A stretch of DNA of 64,000 nucleotides, taken from Liopterus haemorrhoidalis. Taxonomy: Eukaryota; Arthropoda; Insecta; Coleoptera; Dytiscidae. Location: contig OZ020616.1 of the NCBI GenBank assembly GCA_963971575.1, forward strand, positions 25,575,120 through 25,639,119, given 5' to 3'. The first letter of the stretch is position 1, and the number at the start of each line of letters is the position of its first letter. A model generated the notes under the pieces. The model did not search any database and had not been told where the DNA came from. It saw nothing but the letters and a program-made list of their open reading frames with translations. Of the stretch, positions 48,551 to 63,016 are shown piece by piece. Both the position numbers and the translations under genes were made by a program.

Positions 48551-51500
48551 GAGGTGAGGATTAATAAAAAAATATTTAAAAAAATCAAGAGGCTCTAGTT
48601 TTTGAGTTATAGTCAATTTTAGGTACTATTTTCCGATATAGTCAATTTTAGGTAATTTTTTCCCGATTTACTCAAAAACAGCTGGCCAAAATCCAAAATG
48701 AACCTTATTTTTGTGATTTACGGCCCAATGTGTATCAATTTTGAGAAAAATCCGAAATATTTTTTTTTGTAAAAATTCGCGATTTCTTATCGGAGGGGTC
48801 CCCCTTACGATTTTTCGATTTTTTGCCATTTTGAAGGGTTTTGTTTAATGATACATGCTTTTGTATAAGTTTGGTTATTAATGCCCATATTTTCTTCGAC
48901 TAAAATGGACTTGAGGAACTCAAAAATTTAAACCAGATGTCCCTACTTTTTACCGATATTGAGATATAATTTTTTGAAAAATTAAATTTTATTCCAAATG
49001 TTCAAAATTTTTCAAATTTTTTTTTGTTTAAAATATGTTTTAAAATGTGCTTTAACCATACTTCAGACCTTTAAACTTCAAAAATTCCAACCGCAGGTCC
49101 CTATCTCTTTTAGTTTTTGAAATACATGTTCATATTTTCTCTGTTAATTTTTTTGAAAAAAAAAATTTTTCCTAATACAGTCCAAAATATGGCCTTTAGG
49201 TAATTTTGGGGTGAGGATTAATAAAAAAATATTTAAAAAAATCAAGAGGCCTTAGTTTTTGAGTTATAGTCAATTATAGGTACTATTTTCCGATATAGTC
49301 AATTTTAGGTATTTTTTTCCCGATTTACTCAAAAATAGTTGGCCAAAATCCAAAATGAACCTTATTTTTGTGATCTACGGCCCAATGTGTATCAATTTTG
49401 AGAAAAATCCGAAATATTTTTTTTTGTAAAAATTCGCGATTTCTTATCGAAGGGGTCCCCGTTACGATTTTTCGATTTTTTGCCATTTTTAAGGGTTTTG
49501 TTTAATGATACATGCTTTTGTATAAGTTTGGTTATTAAGGCCCATATTTTCTTCGACTAAAATGGACTTGAGGAACTCAAAAATTTAAACCAGATGTCCC
49601 TACCTTTTACCGTTATTGAGATATAATTTTTTGAAAAATTAAATTTTATTACAAAAATTTCAAAATTTTTCAAATTTTTTTTTTGCTTAAAATATGTTTT
49701 AAAATGTGCCCTTACCATATTTCGGACCTAAAAACTTCAAAAATTCCAACCGCAGGTCCCTATCTCTTTTAGTTTTTGAAATACATGTTCATATTTTCTC
49801 TGTTAATCTTTTTGAAAAAAAAAAGTTTTCCTAATACAGTCCAAAATATGGCCTTCAGGTAATTTTGGGGTGAGGATTAATAAAAAAATATTTAAAAAAA
49901 TCAAGAGGCCTTAGTTTTTGAGTTATAGTCAATTTTAGGTACTATTTTCCGATATAGTCAATTTTAGGTACTTTTTTTCCGATTTACTCAAAACCAGTTG
50001 GCTAAAATGCAAAATGAACCTTATTTTTGTGATCTACGGCCCAATGTGTATCAATTTTAAAAAAATCCGAAATTGTTTTTTTTTGTAAAAATTCGCGATT
50101 TCTTATCGAAGGGGTCCCCCTTACGATTTTTCGATATTTTGCCATTTTGAAGAGTTTTGTTTAATGATACATGCTTTTGTATAAGTTTGGTTATTAATGC
50201 CCATATTTTCTCCGACTAAAATGGACTTGAGGAACTCAAAAATTTAAACCAGATGTCCCTACCTTTTACCGTTATTGAGATATAATTTTTTGAAAAATTA
50301 AATTTTATTCCAAATGTTCAAAATTTTTCAAATTTTTTTTTTGCTTAAAATATGTTTTAAAATGTGCCCTTACCATATTTCGGACCTAAAAACTTCAAAA
50401 TTTCCAACCGCAGGTCCCTATCTCTTTTAGTTTTTGAAATACATGTTCATATTTTCTGTTAATTTTTTGGAAAAAAAAAAGTTTTCCTTATACAGTCCAA
50501 AATATAGCCTTTAGGTAATTTTGGGTGAGGATTAATAAAAAAATATTTAAAAAAATCAAGAGGCCTTAGTTTTTGAGTTATAGTCAATTTTAGGTACTAT
50601 TTTCCGATATAGTCAATTTTAGGTAATTTTTTTCCGATTTACTCAAAAACAGTTGGCCAAAATCCAAAATGAACCTTATTTTTGTGATCTACGGCTCAAT
50701 GTGTATCAATTTTGAGAAAAATCCGAAATATTTTTTTTTGTAAAAATTCGCGATTTCTTATCGAAGGGGTCCCTCTTACGATTTTTCGACTTTTTGCCAT
50801 TTTTAAGGGTTTTGTTTAATGATACATGCTTTTGTAGAAGTTTGGTTATTAAGGCCCATATTTTCTTCGACTAAAATGGACTTGAGGAACTCAAAAATTT
50901 AAACCAGATGTCCCTACTTTTTACCGTTATTGAGATATAATTTTTTGAAAAATTAAATTTTATTCCAAATGTTCAAAATTTTTCAAATTTTTTTTTTGCT
51001 TAAAATATGTTTTAAAATGTGCCCTTACCATATTTCGGACCTAAAAACTTCAAAATTTCCAACCGCAGGTCCCTATCTCTTTTAGTTTTTGAAATACATG
51101 TTCATATTTTCTCTGTTAATTTTTTTGAAAAAAAAAAGTTTTCCTAATACAGTCCAAAATATGGCCTTTAGGTAATTTTGGGGTGATGATTAATAAAAAA
51201 ATATTTAAAAAAATCAAGAGGCCTTAGTTTTTGAGTTATAGTCAATTTTAGGTACTATTTTCCGATATAGTCATGTTTAGGTAATTTTTTTCCGATTTAC
51301 TCAAAAACAGTTGGCCAAAATCCAAAATGAACCTTATTCTTGTGATCTAGGGCCCAATGTGTATCAATTTTGAGAAAAATCCGAAATATTTTTTTTTGTA
51401 AAAATTCGCGATTTCTTATCGAAGGGGTCCCTCTTACGATTTTTCGACTTTTTGCCATTTTTAAGGGTTTTGTTTAATGATACATGCTTTTGTATAAGTT

Positions 51501-53809
51501 TGGTTATTAAGGCCCATATTTTCTTCGACTAAAATGGACTTGAGGAACTCAAAAATTTAAACCAGATGTCCCTACCTTTTACCGTTATTGAGATATAATT
51601 TTTTGAAAAATTAAATTTTATTACAAAAATTTCAAAATTTTTCAAATTTTTTTTTTGCTTAAAATATGTTTTAAAATGTGCTTTTACCATACTTCAGACC
51701 TTAAAACTTCAAAAATTCCAACCGCAGGTCCCTATCTCTTTTAGTTTTTGAAATACATGTTCATATTTTCTCTGTTCATTTTTTTGAAAAAAAAAAAGTT
51801 TTCCTACTACAGTCCAAAATATGGCCTTTAGGTAACTTTGGGGTGAGGATTAACAAAAAAATATTTAAAAAAATCAAGAGGCCTTAGTTTTTGAGTTATA
51901 GTCAATTTTAGGTACTATTTTCCGATATAGTCAATTTTAGGTACTTTTTTCCCGATTTACTCAAAAACAGTTGGCCAAAATCCAAAATGAACCTTATTTT
52001 TGTGATTTACGGCCCAATGTGTATCAATTTTGAGAAAAATCCGAAATATTTTTTTTTGTAAAAATTCGCGATTTCTTATCGAAGGGGTCCCCCTTACGAT
52101 TTTTCGATTTTTTGCCATTTTGAAGGGTTTTGTTTAATGATACATGCTTTTGTATAAGTTTGGTTATTAAGGCCCATATTTTCTTCGACTAAAATGAACT
52201 TGAGGAACTCAAAAATTTAAACCAGATGTCCCTACCTTTTACCGTTATTGAGATATAATTTTTTGAAAAATTAAATTTTATTACAAAAATTTCAAAATTT
52301 TTCAAATTTTTTTTTGCTTAAAATATGTTTTAAAATGTGCTTTTACCATACTTCAGACCTTAAAACTTCAAAAATTCCAACCGCAGGTCCTTATGTCTTT
52401 TAGTTTTTGAAATACATGTTCATATTTTCTGTCAATTTTTTTGAAAAAAAAAAGTTTTCCTAATACAGTCCAAAATATAACCTTTAGGTAATTTTGGGGT
52501 GAGGATTAATAAAAAAATATTTAAAAAAATCAAGAGGCCTTAGTTTTTGAGTTATAGTCAATTTTATGTACTATTTTCCGATATAGTCACTTTTAGGTAC
52601 TTTTTTTCTGATTTATTCAAAAACTGTTGGGCAAAATCCAAAATGAACCTTATTATTGTGATCTACGGCCCAATGTGTATCAATTTTGAGAAAAATCCGA
52701 AATATTTTTTTTTGTAAAAATTCGCGATTTCTTATCGAAGCGGTCCTTCTTACGATTTTTCGATTTTTTGCCATTTTTAAGGGTTTTGTTTAATGATACA
52801 TGCTTTTGTATAAGTTTGGTTATTAAGGCCCATATTTTCTTCGACTAAAATGAACTTGAGGAACTCAAAAATTTAAACCAGATGTCCCTACCTTTTACCG
52901 TTATTGAGATATAATTTTTTGAACAATTAAATTTTATTACAAAAATTTCAAAATTTTTCAAATTTTTTTTTTGCTTAAAATATGTTTTAGAATGTGCTTT
53001 TACCATACTTCAGACCTTAAAACTTCAAAAATTCCAACCGCAGGTCCCTATCTCTTTTAGTTTTTGAAATACATGTTCATATTTTCTGTTAATTTTTTTG
53101 AAAAAAAAAAAGTTTTCCTAATACAGTCCAAAATATAGCCTTTAGGTAATTTTGAGGTGAGGATTAATAAAAAAATATTTAAAAAAATCAAGAGGCCTTA
53201 GTTTTTGAGTTATAGTCAATTTTAGGTACTATTTTCCGATATAGTCAATTTTAGGTACTTTTTTTCCGATTTACTCAAAAATAGTGGGCCAAAATCCAAA
53301 ATGAACCTTATTTTTGTGATCTACGGCCCAATGTGTATCAATTTTGAGAAAAATCCGAAATATTTTTTTTTGTAAAAATTCGCGATTTCTTGTCGAAGAG
53401 GTCCTTCTTACGATTTTTCGATTTTTTGCCATTTTTAAGGGTTTTGTTTAATGATACATGCTTTTGTATAAGTTTGGTTATTAAGGCCCATATTTTCTTC
53501 GACTTAAATGGACTTGAGCAACTCAAAAATTTAAACCAGATGTCCCTACCTTTTACCGTTATTGAGATATAATTTTTTGAAAAATTAAATTTTATTACAA
53601 AAATTTCAAAATTTTTCAAATTTTTTTTGGTTAAAATATGTTTTAAAATGTGTTTTACCATACTTCAAACCTTAAAATTTCAAAAATTCCAACCGCAGGT
53701 CCCTATCTCTTTTAGTTTTTGAAATACATGTTCATATTTTCTCTGTTCATTTTTTTGAAAAAAAAAAGTTTTCCTAATACAGTCCAAAATATGGCCTTTA
53801 GGTAATTTT
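48551..53809. repeat. Satellite HOR block, eight monomers (P Q W V U T S O)
   Basis: Starts: 48551, 49208, 49867, 50523, 51180, 51840, 52496 and 53154. This is the ten-type cycle with S' and R missing: after T the next monomer is already the S type (gggcaaaatcc, gaagcggtcc), consistent with a crossover between the similar S' and S monomers. Confidence 0.9.
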
Positions 53810-56800
53810 GAGGTGAGGATTAATAAAAAAATATTTAAAAAAATCAAGAGGCTCTAGTTTTTGAGTTATAGTCAATTTTAGGTACTATTTTCCGATATAG
53901 TCAATTTTAGGTAATTTTTTCCCGATTTACTCAAAAACAGCTGGCCAAAATCCAAAATGAACCTTATTTTTGTGATTTACGGCCCAATGTGTATCAATTT
54001 TGAGAAAAATCCGAAATATTTTTTTTTGTAAAAATTCGCGATTTCTTATCGAAGGGGTCCCCCTTACGATTTTTCGATTTTTTGCCATTTTGAAGGGTTT
54101 TGTTTAATGATACATGCTTTTGTATAAGTTTGGTTATTAATGCCCATATTTTCTTCGACTAAAATGGACTTGAGGAACTCAAAAATTTAAACCAGATGTC
54201 CCTACTTTTTACCGATATTGAGATATAATTTTTTGAAAAATTAAATTTTATTCCAAATGTTCAAAATTTTTCAAATTTTTTTTTGGTTAAAATATGTTTT
54301 AAAATGTGCTTTAACCATACTTCAGACCTTTAAACTTCAAAAATTCCAACCGCAGGTCCCTATCTCTTTTAGTTTTTGAAATACATGTTCATATTTTCTC
54401 TGTTAATTTTTTTGAAAAAAAAAATTTTTCCTAATACAGTCCAAAATATGGCCTTTAGGTAATTTTGGGGTGAGGATTAATAAAAAAATATTTAAAAAAA
54501 TCAAGAGGCCTTAGTTTTTGAGTTATAGTCAATTATAGGTACTATTTTCCGATATAGTCAATTTTAGGTATTTTTTTCCCGATTTACTCAAAAATAGTTG
54601 GCCAAAATCCAAAATGAACCTTATTTTTGTGATCTACGGCCCAATGTGTATCAATTTTGAGAAAAATCCGAAATATTTTTTTTTGTAAAAATTCGCGATT
54701 TCTTATCGAAGGGGTCCCCGTTACGATTTTTCGATTTTTTGCCATTTTTAAGGGTTTTGTTTAATGATACATGCTTTTGTATAAGTTTGGTTATTAAGGC
54801 CCATATTTTCTTCGACTAAAATGGACTTGAGGAACTCAAAAATTTAAACCAGATGTCCCTACCTTTTACCGTTATTGAGATATAATTTTTTGAAAAATTA
54901 AATTTTATTACAAAAATTTCAAAATTTTTCAAATTTTTTTTTTGCTTAAAATATGTTTTAGAATGTGCTTTTACCATACTTCAGACCTTAAAACTTCAAA
55001 AATTCCAACCGCAGGTCCCTATCTCTTTTAGTTTTTGAAATACATGTTCATATTTTCTGTTAATTTTTTTGAAAAAAAAAAAGTTTTCCTAATACAGTCC
55101 AAAATATAGCCTTTAGGTAATTTTGGGGTGAGGATTAATAAAAAAATATTTAAAAAAATCAAGAGGCCTTAGTTTTTGAGTTATAGTCAATTTTAGGTAC
55201 TATTTTCCGATATAGTCAATTTTAGGTACTTTTTTTCCGATTTACTCAAAAATAGTGGGCCAAAATCCAAAATGAACCTTATTTTTGTGATCTACGGCCC
55301 AATGTGTATCAATTTTGAGAAAAATCCGAAATATTTTTTTTTGTAAAAATTCGCGATTTCTTGTCGAAGGGGTCCTTCTTACGATTTTTCGATTTTTTGC
55401 CATTTTTAAGGGTTTTGTTTAATGATACATGCTTTTGTATAAGTTTGGTTATTAAGGCCCATATTTTCTTCGACTAAAATGGAGTTGAGGAACTCAAAAA
55501 TTTAAACCAGATGTCCCTACCTTTTACCGTTATTGAGATATAATTTTTTGAAAAATTAAATTTTATTACAAAAATTTCAAAATTTTTCAAATTTTTTTTT
55601 TGCTTAAAATATGTTTTAAAATGTGCTTTTACCATACTTCAGACCTTAAAACTTCAAAAATTCCAACCGCAGGTCCTTATCTCTTTTAGTTTTTGAAATA
55701 CATGTTCATATTTTCTCTGTCAATTTTTTTGAAAAAAAAAAGTTTTCCTAATACAGTCCAAAATATAACCTTTAGGTAATTTTAGGGTGAGGATTAATAA
55801 AAAAATATTTAAAAAAATCAAGAGGCCTTAGTTTTTGAGTTATAGTCAATTTTATGTACTATTTTCCGATATAGTCACTTTTAGGTACTTTTTTTCTGAT
55901 TTATTCAAAAACTGTTGGGCAAAATCCAAAATGAACCTTATTATTGTGATCTACGGCCCAATGTGTATCAATTTTGAGAAAAATCCGAAATATTTTTTTT
56001 TGTAAAAATTCGCGATTTCTTATCGAAGCGGTCCTTCTTACGATTTTTCGATTTTTTGCCATTTTTAAGGGTTTTGTTTAATGATACATGCTTTTGTATA
56101 AGTTTGGTTATTAAGGCCCATATTTTCTTCGACTAAAATGAACTTGAGGAACTCAAAAATTTAAACCAGATGTCCCTACCTTTTACCGTTATTGAGATAT
56201 AATTTTTTGAACAATTAAATTTTATTACAAAAATTTCAAAATTTTTCAAATTTTTTTTTTGCTTAAAATATGTTTTAGAATGTGCTTTTACCATACTTCA
56301 GACCTTAAAACTTCAAAAATTCCAACCGCAGGTCCCTATCTCTTTTAGTTTTTGAAATACATGTTCATATTTTCTGTTAATTTTTTTGAAAAAAAAAAAG
56401 TTTTCCTAATACAGTGTAAAATATAGCCTTTAGGTAATTTTGAGGTGAGGATTAATAAAAAAATATTTAAAAAAATCAAGAGGCCTTAGTTTTTGAGTTA
56501 TAGTCAATTTTAGGTACTATTTTCCGATATAGTCAATTTTAGGTACTTTTTTTCCGATTTACTCAAAAATAGTGGGCCAAAATCCAAAATGAACCTTATT
56601 TTTGTGATCTACGGCCCAATGTGTATCAATTTTGAGAAAAATCCGAAATATTTTTTTTTGTAAAAATTCGCGATTTCTTGTCGAAGGGGTCCTTCTTACG
56701 ATTTTTCGATTTTTTGCCATTTTTAAGGGTTTTGTTTAATGATACATGCTTTTGTATAAGTTTGGTTATTAAGGCCCATATTTTCTTCGACTTAAATGGA

Positions 56801-57098
56801 CTTGAGCAACTCAAAAATTTAAACCAGATGTCCCTACCTTTTACCGTTATTGAGATATAATTTTTTGAAAAATTAAATTTTATTACAAAAATTTCAAAAT
56901 TTTTCAAATTTTTTTTGGTTAAAATATGTTTTAAAATGTGTTTTACCATACTTCAAACCTTAAAACTTCAAAAATTCCAACCGCAGGTCCCTATCTCTTT
57001 TAGTTTTTGAAATACATGTTCATATTTTCTCTGTTCATTTTTTTGAAAAAAAAAAGTTTTCCTAATACAGTCCAAAATATGGCCTTTAGGTAATTTTG
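53810..57098. repeat. Satellite HOR block, five monomers (P Q R S O)
   Basis: Starts: 53810, 54467, 55125, 55784 and 56442. It repeats the five-monomer block at 45263 with an offset of about 8.55 kb, including the Q/S' hybrid as second member. Local changes such as cagtgtaaaat near 56414 are unique to it. Confidence 0.9.
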
Positions 57099-60000
57099 AG
57101 GTGAGGATTAATAAAAAAATATTTAAAAAAATCAAGAGGCTCTAGTTTTTGAGTTATAGTCAATTTTAGGTACTATTTTCCGATATAGTCAATTTTAGGT
57201 AATTTTTTCCCGATTTACTCAAAAACAGCTGGCCAAAATCCAAAATGAACCTTATTTTTGTGATTTACGGCCCAATGTGTATCAATTTTGAGAAAAATCC
57301 GAAATATTTTTTTTTGTAAAAATTCGCGATTTCTTATCGAAGGGGTCCCCCTTACGATTTTTCGATTTTTTGCCATTTTGAAGGGTTTTGTTTAATGATA
57401 CATGCTTTTGTATAAGTTTGGTTATTAATGCCCATATTTTCTTCGACTAAAATGGACTTGAGGAACTCAAAAATTTAAACCAGATGTCCCTACTTTTTAC
57501 CGATATTGAGATATAATTTTTTGAAAAATTAAATTTTATTCCAAATGTTCAAAATTTTTCAAATTTTTTTTTGGTTAAAATATGTTTTAAAATGTGCTTT
57601 AACCATACTTCAGACCTTTAAACTTCAAAAATTCCAACCGCAGGTCCCTATCTCTTTTAGTTTTTGAAATACATGTTCATATTTTCTCTGTTAATTTTTT
57701 TGAAAAAAAAAATTTTTCCTAATACAGTCCAAAATATGGCCTTTAGGTAATTTTGGGGTGAGGATTAATAAAAAAATATTTAAAAAAATCAAGAGGCCTT
57801 AGTTTTTGAGTTATAGTCAATTATAGGTACTATTTTCCGATATAGTCAATTTTAGGTATTTTTTTCCCGATTTACTCAAAAATAGTTGGCCAAAATCCAA
57901 AATGAACCTTATTTTTGTGATCTACGGCCCAATGTGTATCAATTTTGAGAAAAATCCGAAATATTTTTTTTTGTAAAAATTCGCGATTTCTTATCGAAGG
58001 GGTCCCCGTTACGATTTTTCGATTTTTTGCCATTTTTAAGGGTTTTGTTTAATGATACATGCTTTTGTATAAGTTTGGTTATTAAGGCCCATATTTTCTT
58101 CGACTAAAATGAACTTGAGGAACTCAAAAATTTAAACCAGATGTCCCTACTTTTTACCGTTATTGAGATATAATTTTTTGAAAAATTAAATTTTATTCCA
58201 AATGTTCAAAATTTTTCAAATTTTTTTTTTGCTTAAAATATGTTTTAAAATGTGCCCTTACCATATTTCGGACCTAAAAACTTCAAAATTTCCAACCGCA
58301 GGTCCCTATCTCTTTTAGTTTTTGAAATACATGTTCATATTTTCTCTGTTAATTTTTTTGAAAAAAAAAAGTTTTCCTTATACAGTCCAAAATATAGCCT
58401 TTAGGTAATTTTGGGTGAGGATTAATAAAAAAATATTTAAAAAAATCAAGAGGCCTTAGTTTTTGAGTTATAGTCAATTTTAGGTACTATTTTCCGATAT
58501 AGTCAATTTTAGGTAATTTTTTTCCGATTTACTCAAAAACAGTTGGCCAAAATCCAAAATGAACCTTATTTTTGTGATCTACGGCTCAATGTGTATCAAT
58601 TTTGAGAAAAATCCGAAATATTTTTTTTTGTAAAAATTCGCGATTTCTTATCGAAGGGGTCCCTCTTACGATTTTTCGACTTTTTGCCATTTTTAAGGGT
58701 TTTGTTTAATGATACATGCTTTTGTAGAAGTTTGGTTATTAAGGCCCATATTTTCTTCGACTAAAATGGACTTGAGGAACTCAAAAATTTAAACCAGATG
58801 TCCCTACTTTTTACCGTTATTGAGATATAATTTTTTGAAAAATTAAATTTTATTCCAAATGTTCAAAATTTTTCAAATTTTTTTTTTGCTTAAAATATGT
58901 TTTAAAATGTGCCCTTACCATATTTCGGACCTAAAAACTTCAAAATTTCCAACCGCAGGTCCCTATCTCTTTTAGTTTTTGAAATACATGTTCATATTTT
59001 CTCTGTTAATTTTTTTGAAAAAAAAAAGTTTTTCTAATACAGTCCAAAATATGGCCTTTAGGTAATTTTGGGGTGATGATTAATAAAAAAATATTTAAAA
59101 AAATCAAGAGGCCTTAGTTTTTGAGTTATAGTCAATTTTAGGTACTATTTTCCGATATAGTCATGTTTAGGTAATTTTTTTTCGATTTACTCAAAAACAG
59201 TTGGCCAAAATCCAAAATGAACCTTATTCTTGTGATCTAGGGCCCAATGTGTATCAATTTTGAGAAAAATCCGAAATATTTTTTTTTGTAAAAATTCGCG
59301 ATTTCTTATCGAAGGGGTCCCTCTTACGATTTTTCGACTTTTTGCCATTTTTAAGGGTTTTGTTTAATGATACATGCTTTTGTATAAGTTTGGTTATTAA
59401 GGCCCATATTTTCTTCGACTAAAATGGACTTGAGGAACTCAAAAATTTAAACCAGATGTCCCTACCTTTTACCGTTATTGAGATATAATTTTTTGAAAAA
59501 TTAAATTTTATTACAAAAATTTCAAAATTTTTCAAATTTTTTTTTTGCTTAAAATATGTTTTAAAATGTGCTTTTACCATACTTCAGACCTTAAAACTTC
59601 AAAAATTCCAACCGCAGGTCCCTATCTCTTTTAGTTTTTGAAATACATGTTCATATTTTCTCTGTTCATTTTTTTGAAAAAAAAAAAGTTTTCCTACTAC
59701 AGTCCAAAATATGGCCTTTAGGTAACTTTGGGGTGAGGATTAACAAAAAAATATTTAAAAAAATCAAGAGGCCTTAGTTTTTGAGTTATAGTCAATTTTA
59801 GGTACTATTTTCCGATATAGTCAATTTTAGGTACTTTTTTCCCGATTTACTCAAAAACAGTTGGCCAAAATCCAAAATGAACCTTATTTTTGTGATTTAC
59901 GGCCCAATGTGTATCAATTTTGAGAAAAATCCGAAATATTTTTTTTTGTAAAAATTCGCGATTTCTTATCGAAGGGGTCCCCCTTACGATTTTTCGATTT

Positions 60001-63000
60001 TTTGCCATTTTGAAGGGTTTTGTTTAATGATACATGCTTTTGTATAAGTTTGGTTATTAAGGCCCATATTTTCTTCGACTAAAATGAACTTGAGGAACTC
60101 AAAAATTTAAACCAGATGTCCCTACCTTTTACCGTTATTGAGATATAATTTTTTGAAAAATTAAATTTTATTACAAAAATTTCAAAATTTTTCAAATTTT
60201 TTTTTGCTTAAAATATGTTTTAAAATGTGCTTTTACCATACTTCAGACCTTAAAACTTCAAAAATTCCAACCGCAGGTCCTTATGTCTTTTAGTTTTTGA
60301 AATACATGTTCATATTTTCTGTCAATTTTTTTGAAAAAAAAAAGTTTTCCTAATACAGTCCAAAATATAACCTTTAGGTAATTTTGGGGTGAGGATTAAT
60401 AAAAAAATATTTAAAAAAATCAAGAGGCCTTAGTTTTTGAGTTATAGTCAATTTTATGTACTATTTTCCGATATAGTCACTTTTAGGTACTTTTTTTCTG
60501 ATTTATTCAAAAACTGTTGGCCAAAATCCAAAATGAACCTTATTTTTGTGATCTACGGCCCAATGTGTATCAATTTTGAGAAAAATCCGAAATATTTTTT
60601 TTTGTAAAAATTCGCGATTTCTTATCGAAGGGGTCCTTCTTACGATTTTTCGATTTTTTGCCATTTTTAAGGGTTTTGTTTAATGATACATGTTTTTGTA
60701 TAAGTTTGGTTATTAAGGCCCATATTTTCTTCGACTAAAATGAACTTGAGGAACTCAAAAATTTAAACCAGATGTCCCTACCTTTTACCGTTATTGAGAT
60801 ATAATTTTTTGAACAATTAAATTTTATTACAAAAATTTCAAAATTTTTCAAATTTTTTTTTTGCTTAAAATATGTTTTAGAATGTGCTTTTACCATACTT
60901 CAGACCTTAAAACTTCAAAAATTCCAACCGCAGGTCCCTATCTCTTTTAGTTTTTGAAATACATGTTCATATTTTCTGTTAATTTTTTTGAAATAAAAAA
61001 AGTTTTCCTAATACAGTCCAAAATATAGCCTTTAGGTAATTTTGGGGTGAGGATTAATAAAAAAATATTTAAAAAAATCAAGAGGCCTTAGTTTTTGAGT
61101 TATAGTCAATTTTAGGTACTATTTTCCGATATAGTCAATTTTAGGTACTTTTTTTCCGATTTACTCAAAAATAGTGGGCCAAAATCCAAAATGAACCTTA
61201 TTTTTGTGATCTACGGCCCAATGTGTATCAATTTTGAGAAAAATCCGAAATATTTTTTTTTGTAAAAATTCGCGATTTCTTGTCGAAGGGGTCCTTCTTA
61301 CGATTTTTCGATTTTTTGCCATTTTTAAGGGTTTTGTTTAATGATACATGCTTTTGTATAAGTTTGGTTATTAAGGCCCATATTTTCTTCGACTAAAATG
61401 GAGTTGAGGAACTCAAAAATTTAAACCAGATGTCCCTACCTTTTACCGTTATTGAGATATAATTTTTTGAAAAATTAAATTTTATTACAAAAATTTAAAA
61501 ATTTTTCAAATTTTTTTTTTGCTTAAAATATGTTTTAAAATGTGCTTTTACCATACTTCAGACCTTAAAACTTCAAAAATTCCAACCGCAGGTCCTTATC
61601 TCTTTTAGTTTTTGAAATACATGTTCATATTTTCTCTGTCAATTTTTTTGAAAAAAAAAAGTTTTCCTAATACAGTCCAAAATATAACCTTTAGGTAATT
61701 TTGGGGTGAGGATTAATAAAAAAATATTTAAAAAAATCAAGAGGCCTTAGTTTTTGAGTTATAGTCAATTTTATGTACTATTTTCCGATATAGTCACTTT
61801 TAGGTACTTTTTTTCTGATTTATTCAAAAACTGTTGGGCAAAATCCAAAATGAACCTTATTTTTGTGATCTACGGCCCAATGTGTATCAATTTTGAGAAA
61901 AATCCGAAATATTTTTTTTTGTAAAAATTCGCGATTTCTTATCGAAGCGGTCCTTCTTACGATTTTTCGATTTTTTGCCATTTTTAAGGGTTTTGTTTAA
62001 TGATACATGCTTTTGTATAAGTTTGGTTATTAAGGCCCATATTTTCTTCGACTAAAATGAACTTGAGGAACTCAAAAATTTAAACCAGATGTCCCTACCT
62101 TTTACCGTTATTGAGATATAATTTTTTGAACAATTAAATTTTATTACAAAAATTTCAAAATTTTTCAAATTTTTTTTTTGCTTAAAATATGTTTTAGAAT
62201 GTGCTTTTACCATACTTCAGACCTTAAAACTTCAAAAATTCCAACCGCAGGTCCCTATCTCTTTTAGTTTTTGAAATACATGTTCATATTTTCTGTTAAT
62301 TTTTTTGAAAAAAAAAAAGTTTTCCTAATACAGTCCAAAATATAGCCTTTAGGTAATTTTGAGGTGAGGATTAATAAAAAATTATTTAAAAAAATCAAGA
62401 GGCCTTAGTTTTTGAGTTATAGTCAATTTTAGGTACTATTTTCCGATATAGTCAATTTTAGGTACTTTTTTTCCGATTTACTCAAAAATAGTGGGCCAAA
62501 ATCCAAAATGAACCTTATTTTTGTGATCTACGGCCCAATGTGTATCAATTTTGAGAAAAATCCGAAATATTTTTTTTTGTAAAAATTCGCGATTTCTTGT
62601 CGAAGGGGTCCTTCTTACGATTTTTCGATTTTTTGCCATTTTTAAGGGTTTTGTTTAATGATACATGCTTTTGTATAAGTTTGGTTATTAAGGCCCATAT
62701 TTTCTTCGACTTAAATGGACTTGAGCAACTCAAAAATTTAAACCAGATGTCCCTACCTTTTACCGTTATTGAGATATAATTTTTTGAAAAATTAAATTTT
62801 ATTACAAAAATTTCAAAATTTTTCAAATTTTTTTTGGTTAAAATATGTTTTAAAATGTGTTTTACCATACTTCAAACCTTAAAACTTCAAAAATTCCAAC
62901 CGCAGGTCCCTATCTCTTTTAGTTTTTGAAATACATGTTCATATTTTCTCTGTTCATTTTTTTGAAAAAAAAAAGTTTTCCTAATACAGTCCAAAATATG

Positions 63001-63016
63001 GCCTTTAGGTAATTTT
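57099..63016. repeat. Satellite HOR block, nine monomers (P Q/W V U T S' R S O)
   Basis: Starts: 57099, 57755, 58413, 59070, 59730, 60387, 61044, 61702 and 62361. This is the full cycle with Q and W merged into one monomer: 57755 has the Q front (caattataggtac, ccccgttac) and the W tail (ccaaatgttc, cccttacc, ccttatacagtcc). Confidence 0.9.

Noticed and set aside
24875..62868. Repeated short open frames (107 aa on minus, 60 aa on plus) at 25059, 26373, 28345, 30321, 31633, 33605, 44791, 48079, 53338, 56626 and 62545
   Set aside because: They all lie at the same offset (about 184) in the O and O' monomer types, overlap one another on opposite strands, are made of low-complexity Lys/Asn/Phe text, and differ from other monomers only by indels in A/T runs that happen to keep a frame open. 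They are copies of one chance ORF, not a gene family.
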